DNA of 64,000 nucleotides from an uncultured Geobacteraceae bacterium (GTDB taxonomy: Bacteria > Desulfobacterota > Desulfuromonadia > Geobacterales > Pseudopelobacteraceae), in NCBI GenBank assembly GCA_903925005.1, contig CAIYDX010000402.1, positions 1 through 64,000 of the forward strand. Direction: 5' to 3'. The notes under the pieces are model-generated. The model did not search any database, was not told where the DNA came from, and saw nothing but the letters and a program-made list of their open reading frames with translations. Below are positions 16,387 to 25,519 of the stretch, one piece after another. A program made the translations under genes and the position numbers. Numbering within the stretch: position 1 is the stretch's first letter; every line of letters begins with the position of its first letter.

Positions 16387-17133
16387 ATGAATTCAGCCGC
16401 AAAATTGATCGCCTCGTTCATCCTCGCTTCCGCGCTGCTGCAGGGGTGTTCCACCACACAGGTAAACAAGCCTGCCGATGTGCTTTATAAAGAGGGGGAA
16501 CAGTTCTTCAAAGACGGAAAATATGAAGATGCCATCGCCCAGTGGAAAAAGGTCAAGGAGACGTATCAGTCAGCGGAACTTACCACAAAGTCCGAGCTGA
16601 ATATCGCCGACGCCTACTTCCTGAACAAAGACTATATCGAAGCTGCCGCCGGTTATGAAGATTTCCGAAAACTGCACCCAAAACACCCGCAAGCGGATTT
16701 TGCCCTGTATCGTCAGGGGTTGAGCTATTTCAACGAAATCCACAGCATCGACACAGACCAGACTCCGGTAAAGAATGCGCAGATGACTTTTGATTCCTAC
16801 CTGAAGCTTTACCCAACCGGTGCCCAGTTGGCCGAGGTAAAAGCAAAACGGATGGAATGCCGTGACAAGCAGCTGCAGTACGAACTGTATGTCGGGCGGT
16901 TTTACTTGAAGACAGATGCCTATAAAGCCGCAATCGCACGTTTCGAAGAATCGCTTAAAATGTTTACCGACTTGGCAAGGCGGGACGAAGTACTGTATTA
17001 TCTGGGCAAAGCCTATCTTGAAGATAGCCAGAAAGCAAAAGGGATTGAGGTTTTTGCCCGGCTAGCCCGGGAATATCCCGGCAGCGCCTTCCTCCAGGAA
17101 GCCTACAAGGCTATGAATTCCTTACCCAAATGA
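16387..17133 (+). CDS. bamD: BamD-like outer-membrane assembly lipoprotein
   Basis: A 248-residue lipoprotein. The signal peptide ends in the lipobox LLQGC, with Cys21 as the lipidation site. The rest is helical tetratricopeptide-type repeats: YKEGEQFFKDGKYEDAIAQW, AYFLNKDYIEAAAGYEDF, YLKLYPTGAQLAEVKAK, and a final AKGIEVFARLAREYP. Its length and TPR array match BamD/YfiO, the essential lipoprotein of the beta-barrel assembly complex. A generic TPR lipoprotein is the alternative. plsY starts 6 bases after the stop. Confidence 0.85.
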   Translation: MNSAAKLIASFILASALLQGCSTTQVNKPADVLYKEGEQFFKDGKYEDAIAQWKKVKETYQSAELTTKSELNIADAYFLNKDYIEAAAGYEDFRKLHPKHPQADFALYRQGLSYFNEIHSIDTDQTPVKNAQMTFDSYLKLYPTGAQLAEVKAKRMECRDKQLQYELYVGRFYLKTDAYKAAIARFEESLKMFTDLARRDEVLYYLGKAYLEDSQKAKGIEVFARLAREYPGSAFLQEAYKAMNSLPK

Positions 17134-17139
17134 GAACTT

Positions 17140-17733
17140 ATGCCAGGTAATTACCAGCTGTTTATCGCCATTGGGGCAGCATACCTGATCGGGTCCATCC
17201 CGACCGGGCTTCTGCTCGGAAAAGCGTACGGAATAGATGTCCGGAAGGAGGGGAGCGGCAATATCGGCGCGACCAACCTGTACCGGACCGTCGGTCGCAA
17301 GGTCGGTGTCATAACACTGATCGGCGACTGCCTGAAAGGGCTGCTTCCGGTGGTTCTCGTAAAATTCAGCGCACTCCCGCCTGAATCTGCCGCATGGGTC
17401 GGGCTGGCCGCTTTTTGCGGTCATGTATTTTCGGTTTTTCTCAAATTCAAGGGGGGGAAGGGTGTCGCTACAGCGTTGGGAGTTTTTCTGGCGCTTGCTC
17501 CCCTCGCGGTTGGAATTGCAGTGGCACTGTTTGCCCTGTTGATGTTTCTCTGGCGCTACGTTTCACTCGGGTCAATCTCCGCAGCAGCCGTAATGCCTCT
17601 GGCGGTCTATTATCTGGGAGGGAGCAGAAGCGTGATCATTGTAACCTTTGTGATTGCCGCAATTGTCATTATCCGCCATCATGAAAATATCAAGCGGCTT
17701 ATCTCCGGCAGCGAAAACAAATTCAAAGCTTAA
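17140..17733 (+). CDS. plsY: Acyl-phosphate glycerol-3-phosphate acyltransferase
   Basis: A 197-residue membrane protein with about five transmembrane helices. The three conserved cytoplasmic motifs are present: GSIPTGLLLGK, GSGNIGATNLYR and FKGGKGVATALG. PlsY transfers the acyl group from acyl-phosphate to sn-glycerol-3-phosphate to make lysophosphatidate, the first membrane step of phospholipid synthesis. The partner plsX is not in the window. It probably shares a transcript with the BamD-like gene. A positively charged tail ends NKFKA. Confidence 0.97.
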   Translation: MPGNYQLFIAIGAAYLIGSIPTGLLLGKAYGIDVRKEGSGNIGATNLYRTVGRKVGVITLIGDCLKGLLPVVLVKFSALPPESAAWVGLAAFCGHVFSVFLKFKGGKGVATALGVFLALAPLAVGIAVALFALLMFLWRYVSLGSISAAAVMPLAVYYLGGSRSVIIVTFVIAAIVIIRHHENIKRLISGSENKFKA

Positions 17734-17747
17734 CCGAACCATTTTCA

Positions 17748-17859
17748 CACAAAGGCACGGAGACACGAAGAATGTCAAAAATAAAAGTCTACATAGTTCA
17801 GCCCGATGACTTCAAATCATTCAATCCTGGTTTTCTTCGTGCCTTTGTGCCTCCGTGAG
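17748..17859. repeat. Inverted-repeat intergenic element
   Basis: Two arms of about 25 bases, at 17748-17773 (CACAAAGGCACGGAGACACG) and 17834-17859 (CTTCGTGCCTTTGTGCCTCC), are imperfect inverted copies of each other around a 60-base AT-rich centre. This wording is a common dispersed extragenic repeat. No ORF or T tract is associated with it. Confidence 0.65.
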
Positions 17860-17917
17860 AGATGCTTTTGATTCATTTTCTGACCTGTGCAGTTACCAAA
17901 AACCATTGAGACCGAAG

Positions 17918-18412
17918 TCAGTGTCCCTGCACCGCCCCCCTCATAGCTCCTTCCGGCCTGATAAACGCCAGGAACCGCTCCTGCAACAGCTCAGCCGCTG
18001 AGATATTCCCCGAAAGACGCAGTACCTCAATGACACATTCGGCCGTGCACAAACCGGATTCCTTCTGATTTTTCCTGAGGTTGTACACCGATTTTTCACC
18101 CGTAGTCAGCCCGATGCGGCGAATTTTCTGAAGGTACGGACTTCGCTGATGGATTTTGCGGGCCTCATGCCACGTGCCGTCTATTACCACGAACTGCGTG
18201 ATGCCGCTCAGATCGCCTTCATTCCCATCCGCGGCGCCGGGATAGACCAGCGCCACGCCGCCCGCTTCAATATCCTCGATCAGCCGGGCAGGAGGATTCA
18301 TCCTGTCCCAGCGCACCTGCTCGGCAGCACTCCCCAAGACATCAACCACCAAACGCCCGGTATTGGAGCGTTTCTCAAACTCTTTAAAATGTGTCAACAG
18401 TGTTATTTTCAT
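17918..18412 (-). CDS. DTW-domain tRNA-uridine aminocarboxypropyltransferase
   Basis: A 164-residue DTW-domain protein. The signature region VVIDGTWHEARKI (near residue 75) is clear, followed by LTTGEKSVYNLRKNQKESGLCTAE, which forms the rest of the SAM-binding knot. Enzymes of this group (E. coli TapT/YfiP) make the acp3U modification in tRNA using S-adenosylmethionine. The N-terminal CxxC region of longer members is absent, so this is a short version beginning at MKITLLTHFKEFEKRSNTG. It is the last gene of a minus-strand group after the Gre-type gene, 16 bases downstream of it. Confidence 0.85.
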   Translation of the reverse strand: MKITLLTHFKEFEKRSNTGRLVVDVLGSAAEQVRWDRMNPPARLIEDIEAGGVALVYPGAADGNEGDLSGITQFVVIDGTWHEARKIHQRSPYLQKIRRIGLTTGEKSVYNLRKNQKESGLCTAECVIEVLRLSGNISAAELLQERFLAFIRPEGAMRGAVQGH

Positions 18413-18428
18413 ATAAGAGCCATCTTGT

Positions 18429-18908
18429 TCAACAGACCGCGACTATAGTGAACGACGCGGCGGCATTGTTACCGCCCTGCACTTCATCGCCGCTCCGCAG
18501 GCCAAGCAGCCGCCGCCCCAAGGGAGAACCGGGGGTAATAACGACAATCTCGCCGTCACCATCGGCAATTTTCATCCCGCCGGCTTGAGGGCCGAGAAAG
18601 AACCGCCTTACGCTCCCCTCCCCCTCTTCCATCGTAACCAGTGCCGTCAGCCGGATCGGCGTGTCGTCGTCAAAGCTGTGCAGCGTCAGGGAGCGGTAAC
18701 TCTCCAGCGCAATCCGGATCTCCTGGGCGCGATTGGCCTGTCCCTGGGCGATGTAGGAGGCTTCCAGCGCGGTGGTGTCATACTTGTTGTCGGGAAGGCA
18801 CTCCGAGTGGGTAGCCGCCGCGTGGGCCGCCTTTGCGGCGGTGGACAGCACCGCCAGGTCGGCGGAAAGCGCCGTGATTATTTCCTGAATTATCTGTTCT
18901 TTGGTCAT
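18429..18908 (-). CDS. GreA/GreB-family transcription factor
   Basis: A 159-residue protein. The C-terminal half has the FKBP-like domain of Gre factors (RFFLGPQAGG, EIVVITPGSPLGRRLLGLRSGDEV). The N-terminal half is helical (QEIITALSADLAVLSTAAKAAHAAATHSE region) and should form the coiled coil that enters the RNA polymerase secondary channel. The tip sequence (ATHSECLPDNKYDTTALEAS) has acidic residues but is not the usual D-x-x-E of GreA, so cleavage-stimulating activity is uncertain; it may be a Gre-like regulator. It starts 2 bases after the UPF0182 stop on the same strand. Confidence 0.8.
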   Translation of the reverse strand: MTKEQIIQEIITALSADLAVLSTAAKAAHAAATHSECLPDNKYDTTALEASYIAQGQANRAQEIRIALESYRSLTLHSFDDDTPIRLTALVTMEEGEGSVRRFFLGPQAGGMKIADGDGEIVVITPGSPLGRRLLGLRSGDEVQGGNNAAASFTIVAVC

Positions 18909-18910
18909 TC

Positions 18911-21589
18911 CTACTGTGCCATCCTCTTCAGAACCAGCTCCAGCTTGCGCAGCTCCTCCCCGTAACCGGCCCAGTTACCCTGCCGCTGCAGGGTCGTCGC
19001 CTTTTCATAGATGCCCATCGCTTCCTTGGCCAGAGTGGCTGACGATGCTTTCGAATCTGTCGTGACCGCTTTGGTTACGGCAACCGCAGCTTTTTTGCCG
19101 CCGAAGAGGCGTTGCAGGGCAAGCTCCAGGTTCTCCTCCATCACCACCTCATCGTTAAAGGCAACAATTACCCGCTTCAGTTCGGGGAGTGCGGATTTAT
19201 CGGCGGCAAGAAAGAGCGGCTGGACATAAAGCAGCGACTTTTCAATCGGGATCACCAGCATGCTCCCCCGGATAACCTCGGAGCCGCGCTGATTCCAGAG
19301 CGTCAACTGCTGCGAGATGAAGGAATCTTGGTTGATGCGGGCGTCGATCTGTTTCGGGCCATAAATCAACCGGTCGCGCGGAAAGGTGTAAGCGCGGACC
19401 TTGCCGTAGTTGGGCTCGTCGCAACGAGCCGTAAGCCAGGCCGCCAGGTTGTCCCGCTTGGAGGGGGTAAACGGCAGCAGCAGGACGAACTCTTCCACCT
19501 TTTCACCCGGCAGCTTCATGATCGTGTAGTTCGGCTCCATCGGCTTTTCGCCCAGTGCCGGGACCTGCCAGAGATTTTCCTTGTTGTAGAAGACCTTCGG
19601 ATCGGTCATGTGGTAAGCGGCAAATATGGCGGCCTGCAGCTGAAGGAACTGATGCGGATAGCGAACGTGTTTGCGCAGATCATCAGGCATCGCCGACATC
19701 TGCTTGAAAAGTCCCGGAAACATCCGGTCATAGACCTTTGCCATAACATCTTGCGGATCGCTGATGTAGAAGCTGACCGTACCGTCATAAGCATCGACAA
19801 CCGCCTTGACGGAGTTTCTCATATAGTTGATCCCCCCCTGGAGCGGTTTTGAATAAGGGAGACGATCCGAATAGGTGTAGGCATCGATGATCCATGTGAG
19901 CCTGCCATCTTTCCTGACGACCATGTAGGGATCGCCATCGAAACGGAGAAAGGGCGCAATCGCTTTGACCCGCTCATTGATGTTGCGGTTGAAGAGAATC
20001 CGGCTCTCCTGCGTGATATCCGAAGAAAGCAGTATTTTTTCCGTCTTGAATCTGGTTGCAAACAACGCTTTTTTAAGCAGCGAATCGATCGGCACCCCAC
20101 CCTTGCCGGCGTAGGTCGTGTTGATGTTGCCGGTGGCGGTAGGATAGCTGAATTCGGGGACCTTGGTCTTGACGACCACATAGTCGTTGGAGAGTTCGCC
20201 GAAATATATTTCCGGCCTGGTCACCTTGATGTCGGCCAAGCTGACGGTCGGGATGTCCTTGACAAAAAATTCCGGCAATCCCTCCTTGCTGATCCGGCTG
20301 ACCGGCCCGAAGGTAATACCGTTGCCGTGGGTGAAAATCAACCGCTCGTTGATCCAGTTTTTACTCGGAAGGTCGGCGTAGGAAAGTTCGCGCGGAGAGA
20401 GCATTACCTGGGTGTATTGCCCGTTCACAAGATAGCGGTCATTATCCACGTCAAAGAATTTGTAATAGGTCCTGATCTGCTGCAGCTGGCTGTAAGTCTT
20501 GAGCAGCGGGGCATGGTCCCAGAGGCGGATGTTTTTGATCGTTGCGTCGTTATTGGCTATATCGGCGGCGGAAAGCTTCGTATCGACATCGAACGGTACG
20601 GTTTCAATCTTTTCCAGATCGTAGCCGAAGCGAGTGAATTTGAGATTATTCTCTATGTAGGGGGTCTCAAGCGCCAATTCGTTGGGGGCAACCTTGAACT
20701 TCTGCAGCAGCCCCGGATAGACGCTGATTCCAACTCCGTACACGACGATCAGAATAATCGGCGGCAGCAGCGCCATGCGCCATTTCCCTTTCCAGATGCC
20801 GACGACGAGCATGCCGCCTGCCAAAGGTGCCAGGAAGGTGAGTACCCGCAAGGTCAGCAGCCTGGCGTGTACATCGGCATAGCCTGCGCCAAAAAAAGTG
20901 CCGCTGCCGGAAAGCAGCAGCCTGAAACCGTCGAAATAATATCCGGCGGCAACGGTGAGAGAAAAAATTCCGGCCAGAACCGCAAGATGCCGGCGAACCT
21001 TTTCGTCAATCATTACTCCACGCTCTGTAAGCACGACGCCGCCGCGCACAAAATAGACCGCTCCGGCCAAAACGGCAGATGCAAACAGCATGAAGCTGCA
21101 AAAACTCTTGAGCAGCTCCATGAGCGGCAGAGTGAACAGGTAAAAACCGATATCCTTGCCGATAACCGGATCGACCATCCCAACAGTCACTCTGTTCGTG
21201 AAAAGCAGCAGTTCCTCCCACTGCTGAGCACCCCAGTTGCCGGCCAGGAGCGCCAGGAGCAGACTGAAAAGCACGCCAAGCGGCTTGACGAACCGAACAA
21301 GTTCGTCTCTGTTAAAGCGAAAGTTACCAGCGCTCAAGATAAAAATTTCCGAATGAGGAAATGACGCTCTGTTTGCAAGAAGCAGGTTGGCCAGCGCAAA
21401 AACAAACAGGATAACGCCGAAAAACAGGCCGGCGCAGGTTTTGGCATACAGAGTCGTGGTAAACACGGACGAGAATCCGGTCTCGACAAAAAAGAGCCAA
21501 TCCGTGTAAAATGCAACAAGCGACGTCATGAAAGGCAGGACTACGGCGACAGCGATAAGAATGAGAATGATGCTGTTTTTCTTGAACAC
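18911..21589 (-). CDS. UPF0182 family large membrane protein
   Basis: An 892-residue protein of the UPF0182 (COG1615) family. GTG at 21589 is the start, with GGGGAG 8 bases upstream. Residues 1-300 contain about seven transmembrane helices, beginning MFKKNSIILILIAVAVV with the family-typical FYTDWLFFVETGF. The remaining 590 residues form a large soluble domain, probably outside the cytoplasm, with GNGITFGPV, WIIDAYTYSDRLPYS, DPQDVMAKVYDRMFPGLF and an alanine-rich tail. The family is widely distributed but its function is unknown to me. It heads a minus-strand group with the Gre-type and DTW genes. Confidence 0.93.
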   Translation of the reverse strand: MFKKNSIILILIAVAVVLPFMTSLVAFYTDWLFFVETGFSSVFTTTLYAKTCAGLFFGVILFVFALANLLLANRASFPHSEIFILSAGNFRFNRDELVRFVKPLGVLFSLLLALLAGNWGAQQWEELLLFTNRVTVGMVDPVIGKDIGFYLFTLPLMELLKSFCSFMLFASAVLAGAVYFVRGGVVLTERGVMIDEKVRRHLAVLAGIFSLTVAAGYYFDGFRLLLSGSGTFFGAGYADVHARLLTLRVLTFLAPLAGGMLVVGIWKGKWRMALLPPIILIVVYGVGISVYPGLLQKFKVAPNELALETPYIENNLKFTRFGYDLEKIETVPFDVDTKLSAADIANNDATIKNIRLWDHAPLLKTYSQLQQIRTYYKFFDVDNDRYLVNGQYTQVMLSPRELSYADLPSKNWINERLIFTHGNGITFGPVSRISKEGLPEFFVKDIPTVSLADIKVTRPEIYFGELSNDYVVVKTKVPEFSYPTATGNINTTYAGKGGVPIDSLLKKALFATRFKTEKILLSSDITQESRILFNRNINERVKAIAPFLRFDGDPYMVVRKDGRLTWIIDAYTYSDRLPYSKPLQGGINYMRNSVKAVVDAYDGTVSFYISDPQDVMAKVYDRMFPGLFKQMSAMPDDLRKHVRYPHQFLQLQAAIFAAYHMTDPKVFYNKENLWQVPALGEKPMEPNYTIMKLPGEKVEEFVLLLPFTPSKRDNLAAWLTARCDEPNYGKVRAYTFPRDRLIYGPKQIDARINQDSFISQQLTLWNQRGSEVIRGSMLVIPIEKSLLYVQPLFLAADKSALPELKRVIVAFNDEVVMEENLELALQRLFGGKKAAVAVTKAVTTDSKASSATLAKEAMGIYEKATTLQRQGNWAGYGEELRKLELVLKRMAQ

Positions 21590-21685
21590 GATGCGGCTCC
21601 CCTCTGTTTTTTTCCCAGTATATCATCAAAATAGAAGCGCAGGATTTTTAAACCAAGTTTTTTTTGAAAGCGTTTCATCCATGTC

Positions 21686-21714
21686 TTGACAAAACAGCGT
21701 TTGCGTCTTAATGA
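21686..21714 (+). promoter_or_regulatory. Promoter for the PAS kinase/HD-GYP operon
   Basis: TTGACA (21686-21691), 17 bases, then TAATGA (21709-21714), with ATAAT just downstream. It lies 45 bases before the kinase ATG and, divergently, about 100 bases from the UPF0182 start. The arrangement (TTGACA-17-TAATGA) is the same as at the Rrf2 promoter. Confidence 0.6.
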
Positions 21715-21758
21715 TAATCTGACATCTCATTTCCCGATTGCTTCTATAAGGATCCTCG

Positions 21759-23081
21759 ATGCGGAAAACGGTGAATAACAGTCAGGTTATTAACGGATCA
21801 CCGATACCCACCTTCGCTATCGACCGCAAGCACCGTATTACACACTGGAATAAAGCCTGCGAGGCGCTGACCGGCAAGTCGGCCGAGGGGTTGATCGGCA
21901 CCAACTTTCAGTGGAGCGCCTTCGATGTCAAACAGCGCTCCGTGCTGGCCGATCTTATCGTTGATAAAGCTGCCGAGAGCGAAATACAGTCCTTCTACAA
22001 AGGGAGAGGACGCAAATCGCAGCTGGTTGAAGGGGCATACGAGGCAGAGGGTTTTTATCCGATCCTTGGCGATGGGGGCAAGTGGCTGTTTTTCACCGCC
22101 GCACCGCTGCGCGATTTTCTGGGCAGGATCGTCGGAGCTATCGAGACGATTCAGGACATCACCGACCTGAAGATTGCGGAAGAGAAGGAGCACGCCCTCA
22201 ACCAGAGGCTGACCCAGTCGGTAGCGGAACTGCAGTATTCTCTGGAACTGCTGCGCAAGACTCAGCATCAACTGGTTCAGTCGGAAAAGATGGCGGCGCT
22301 CGGCGGGCTGGTTGCCGGTGTTGCCCATGAAATCAATACGCCGGTCGGCATAGGTGTTACCGCGGCATCATTGCTTGAAGAGAGAACCAGAGAGTGCGCC
22401 CAGCTTTTCGACAGCCAATCCATGAAACGCTCCGATCTCGATGCCTATTTCCGGCTCGCAACAGAATCCACAAAGATGATTCTATCCAACCTTGTTCGAG
22501 CCTCCGATCTGATTCACAGTTTCAAGCAGGTAGCCGTTGATCAGTCCTGCGAAGAGCCGCACAGCTTCAATCTCAAGGAGTGCCTGGATAATATCGCTAT
22601 GACTTTCAGGCCGAAGCTGCGCAAGAGATCCCATTCGGTAAGCGTAAAATGCAGCGGCGATCTTGTGCTTCAAAGCTATGCCGGCGCGATGGGGCAGGTT
22701 GTGTCCAATCTCATCATGAACTCCCTTATCCATGGCTTCGAAGAGATGGAGAGCGGAAAAATTATGATCATGGTTCACGATCATGCGGATGAAGTAGAAA
22801 TTATATACAGCGATAACGGCAAGGGGATATCAAAAGAGTATCTTGAAAGGATTTTTGAACCTTTTTTTACAACCAAGCGAAACAGGGGGGGAACAGGTCT
22901 CGGGCTGCATATACTGTACAACCTTGTTACGCAGACTCTAGGCGGTCGAATCGAATGCAAGAGTGAGCCGGGTCAAGGTTCCTCGTTCCTGTTCATGTTC
23001 CCACGTGTAGCACCTTCCGGAAGAGAAGCTTTTTTTAGCGCTCACCAAACATCGGAAAAGGAGAAAGAATATCGTGGATAG
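21759..23081 (+). CDS. PAS-domain sensor histidine kinase
   Basis: A 440-residue kinase with no transmembrane helix, hence a cytoplasmic sensor. A PAS domain covers about 10-135 (PIPTFAIDRKHRITHWNKACE), then a coiled coil (140-175), an unusual dimerisation/phosphoacceptor helix with His190 (GVAHEINTPVGIG), and an ATPase domain with N box NLIMNSLIHG, G1 SDNGKGIS and G2 GGTGLGLHI. The H box with NTPVG matches the HK group that often pairs with HD-GYP regulators. The stop overlaps the GTG of the next gene by 8 bases, so kinase and regulator are translationally coupled. The signal is unknown. Confidence 0.93.
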   Translation: MRKTVNNSQVINGSPIPTFAIDRKHRITHWNKACEALTGKSAEGLIGTNFQWSAFDVKQRSVLADLIVDKAAESEIQSFYKGRGRKSQLVEGAYEAEGFYPILGDGGKWLFFTAAPLRDFLGRIVGAIETIQDITDLKIAEEKEHALNQRLTQSVAELQYSLELLRKTQHQLVQSEKMAALGGLVAGVAHEINTPVGIGVTAASLLEERTRECAQLFDSQSMKRSDLDAYFRLATESTKMILSNLVRASDLIHSFKQVAVDQSCEEPHSFNLKECLDNIAMTFRPKLRKRSHSVSVKCSGDLVLQSYAGAMGQVVSNLIMNSLIHGFEEMESGKIMIMVHDHADEVEIIYSDNGKGISKEYLERIFEPFFTTKRNRGGTGLGLHILYNLVTQTLGGRIECKSEPGQGSSFLFMFPRVAPSGREAFFSAHQTSEKEKEYRG

Positions 23082-24639
23082 CGAAATTTTATTGGGAGAA
23101 GATCTTATTTTCGCGGAAGAGATTGCCACGGAGTTCCGGCCTGAACGCGAGGGTTGGAAACTCTTGATCGTCGATGACGAAGAGGAAATTCACACCATCA
23201 CGAGAATGGCGATGCAGGATTTCATTTTCGAGGAGCGCAGCCTGACTTTTATCAGCGCCTATTCCGGCGCGGAGGCCAAAGCCGTCCTTGAGGATCATCC
23301 GGATACCGCAATAATGCTCCTCGATGTGGTTATGGAATCTGACCATGCCGGGCTGGAGGTTGCCCGCTATGTCCGTGAAACTCTGGGCAACACTTTTGTA
23401 AGGATAATCCTCCGCACAGGACGTCCCGGCCAGGCTCCGGAACGGAAGGTGATCTCGGAGTACGATATCAACGACTACAAGGAAAAAACCGAACTGACGG
23501 TCCAAAAGCTCACAACCACCATCATCTCCGCCCTTCGCTCGTATCGGGATCTGCACATCATCGACCGAAACCGCAGGGGCCTCATGAAAATCATCAATGC
23601 TTCGGCCCATCTTTTCGAAATTCAATCCCTGCGACAATTTGCCAATGGCGTCCTGACACAGCTGCTATCCATTCTCAACCTCGACGAAAGTTCATTGTAT
23701 CTGCATGATGCCGGGTTTTCGGTTTCGAGCCTCGATAACGACTTTCTGATCCTTGCGGCGACCGGCAGGTTCGAGCCGTTTGTCGACAAGAGGGCAACCA
23801 ATGTCATGCCGGCCGAGATCAACGATCGGCTCGCGCAGGTCATAGGCGCCAAGTGCAGCCTTTTCTTCCCCGATGCGTATGTCGGATATTTTCCGACCGG
23901 GAGCGGACGGACCGGAATTTTGTATCTGACCGGTTATGTGCAGAAGATGGCGGATCTGGATCGCGATCTTCTGCGGTTGTTTTCAACTAACGTATCCATC
24001 GCCTTCAAGAACCTCGATCTGAACAGTGAAATCATCGAAACTCAAAAGGAGGTAATCCTCACCCTTGGCGAGGTCGTAGAGTCCCGTTCTCTCGAAATGG
24101 CGAACCATGTCAAGCGTGTAGCCGAGGTTTCGCATCTGCTGGCCATGAAAGCCGGCCTGGGGGAAGATCGTTCCGAGATCTTGAGACTCGCATCGCCGAT
24201 GCACGATGTCGGCAAGGTGGGGGTGCCGGATGCCATTCTGTTCAAGCCGAGCAGGCCGACACCTGAGGAATTCGATCAAATAAGACCGCATGCCGCTATC
24301 GGATACGAGATCCTGAGGAAATCACGCAGGGAAATCATGGAAGCCGCCGCGGTAATTGCCCACCAGCATCATGAGCATTGGGACGGCACCGGATACCCGG
24401 CCGGACTTGCCGGTGAAAACATCCACATATACGCCCGCATAACCGGACTGGCGGATGTGTTTGACGCCTTGAGCCATCAGCGCGTCTACAAGGAGGCGTG
24501 GAACATCGAGGATGTATTGGAATATGTCCGCAATGAGAGAGGAAAACACTTCGATCCGACTCTCGTGGACATATTTCTGAATGACTTTGACGAGTTCCTC
24601 GCCATAAACGAAAAACATCCTGTTCAAAAAGCCGGTTAA
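23074..24639 (+). CDS. Response regulator with DUF3369 and HD-GYP output
   Basis: A 521-residue three-domain protein starting at GTG 23074. Receiver domain at about 28-150 with acidic pair Asp35/Asp36 and phosphoacceptor Asp84 (MLLDVVMES). A DUF3369 region follows (about 165-320), a GAF-like sensor. HD-GYP phosphodiesterase at about 325-515 has HDVGKVGVPD and HHEHWDGTGYP, all catalytic residues kept. It should hydrolyse cyclic di-GMP (some relatives prefer cGAMP) under control of the overlapping kinase. Two Val for Ile changes in the HD motif are conservative. It ends 25 bases before a convergent gene. Confidence 0.94.
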   Translation: MDSEILLGEDLIFAEEIATEFRPEREGWKLLIVDDEEEIHTITRMAMQDFIFEERSLTFISAYSGAEAKAVLEDHPDTAIMLLDVVMESDHAGLEVARYVRETLGNTFVRIILRTGRPGQAPERKVISEYDINDYKEKTELTVQKLTTTIISALRSYRDLHIIDRNRRGLMKIINASAHLFEIQSLRQFANGVLTQLLSILNLDESSLYLHDAGFSVSSLDNDFLILAATGRFEPFVDKRATNVMPAEINDRLAQVIGAKCSLFFPDAYVGYFPTGSGRTGILYLTGYVQKMADLDRDLLRLFSTNVSIAFKNLDLNSEIIETQKEVILTLGEVVESRSLEMANHVKRVAEVSHLLAMKAGLGEDRSEILRLASPMHDVGKVGVPDAILFKPSRPTPEEFDQIRPHAAIGYEILRKSRREIMEAAAVIAHQHHEHWDGTGYPAGLAGENIHIYARITGLADVFDALSHQRVYKEAWNIEDVLEYVRNERGKHFDPTLVDIFLNDFDEFLAINEKHPVQKAG

Positions 24640-24663
24640 TACCTGGAGTTCAGGCCGTAATCA

Positions 24664-25443
24664 CTACGGAATCCGGCAAGATGTAGTAGGGACCCAGATG
24701 CCCGCCCCCATGGTCATGCCGATGTCGCGGCAGCCCAGATAGTCGCTGTGAAGACGCAGGCTGTTATCGGCTATCGACATGCCCACCTCAACTTTATGGA
24801 AAGCCTCGTTGCGACTGTGATCTGCGACCAGCAACACGGTCGAATTTATCTGCCTGAGTTTAAGGTATAGTTCAGAGATATTTCTGAGATTATCGGGAAA
24901 GAAGTCCTCGACCGGATCAAGGACAATCAGCTTGCATTTGAAATATTCGCTGAACTGGTGCAGATAGGTGTAGGTCTTGGTCATGCTGCCGGAAACATCG
25001 ATCAGATGCGGCGACACACCAAAACACTCGTCAAACAGGGAAATATGGGTAAAATTGTCCAGGTTTTCGTCTATGCGCGCTGAAAAATCCGGCACGCAGG
25101 TCCACTCCCTGACCAACCGTTTAAAGCGGCGATGGCTGTCTTCGTCAGTGTCCCGGGCGTTGATGTAAAGCACCTTGCCCGGCTGCAGACAGGCAAAACG
25201 GTCAAGAAACGACAGGCCAAAGGCCACCGACATCGCCAACTGGGTTGCCAACGTAGTCTTGCCGAAGACGGTACTGGCCTGCAGCGACACCAGAGCATCG
25301 GCCGGAATCAGTTCGGCTATCAGGTACTCTTCCGGATTCGGCGGAACGAATGGGCGCTTCTGCCACTCCTTTACACCCAAATTCTGGGCGAAGGGGTTTT
25401 CTTCGATCTTTAAATTGGCTGTGAGAGACATGGATTTTGACAC
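24664..25443 (-). CDS. RecA/RepA-like AAA ATPase with atypical P-loop
   Basis: A 259-residue RecA-fold ATPase (AAA_25/RepA-like). The P-loop region reads ASTVFGKTTLATQLA: the GKT core is kept, but the first glycine of the Walker A motif is alanine. Walker B is KLIVLDPVEDFF, and VLLVADHSRNE resembles the sensor region of RepA-like helicases. No DNA-binding or primase domain is fused, and no plasmid or phage genes are around. It follows the serine-hydrolase gene by 76 bases on the same strand. Possible roles include a DNA-repair or regulatory ATPase; function is not established. Confidence 0.72.
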   Translation of the reverse strand: MSKSMSLTANLKIEENPFAQNLGVKEWQKRPFVPPNPEEYLIAELIPADALVSLQASTVFGKTTLATQLAMSVAFGLSFLDRFACLQPGKVLYINARDTDEDSHRRFKRLVREWTCVPDFSARIDENLDNFTHISLFDECFGVSPHLIDVSGSMTKTYTYLHQFSEYFKCKLIVLDPVEDFFPDNLRNISELYLKLRQINSTVLLVADHSRNEAFHKVEVGMSIADNSLRLHSDYLGCRDIGMTMGAGIWVPTTSCRIP

Positions 25444-25519
25444 CTCCGGAAACGCGGACGGTAGTGGCTAAAAATATTGACGTTTCTCATATCGTTACTC
25501 CATCTCCACTCCGCCAGGT

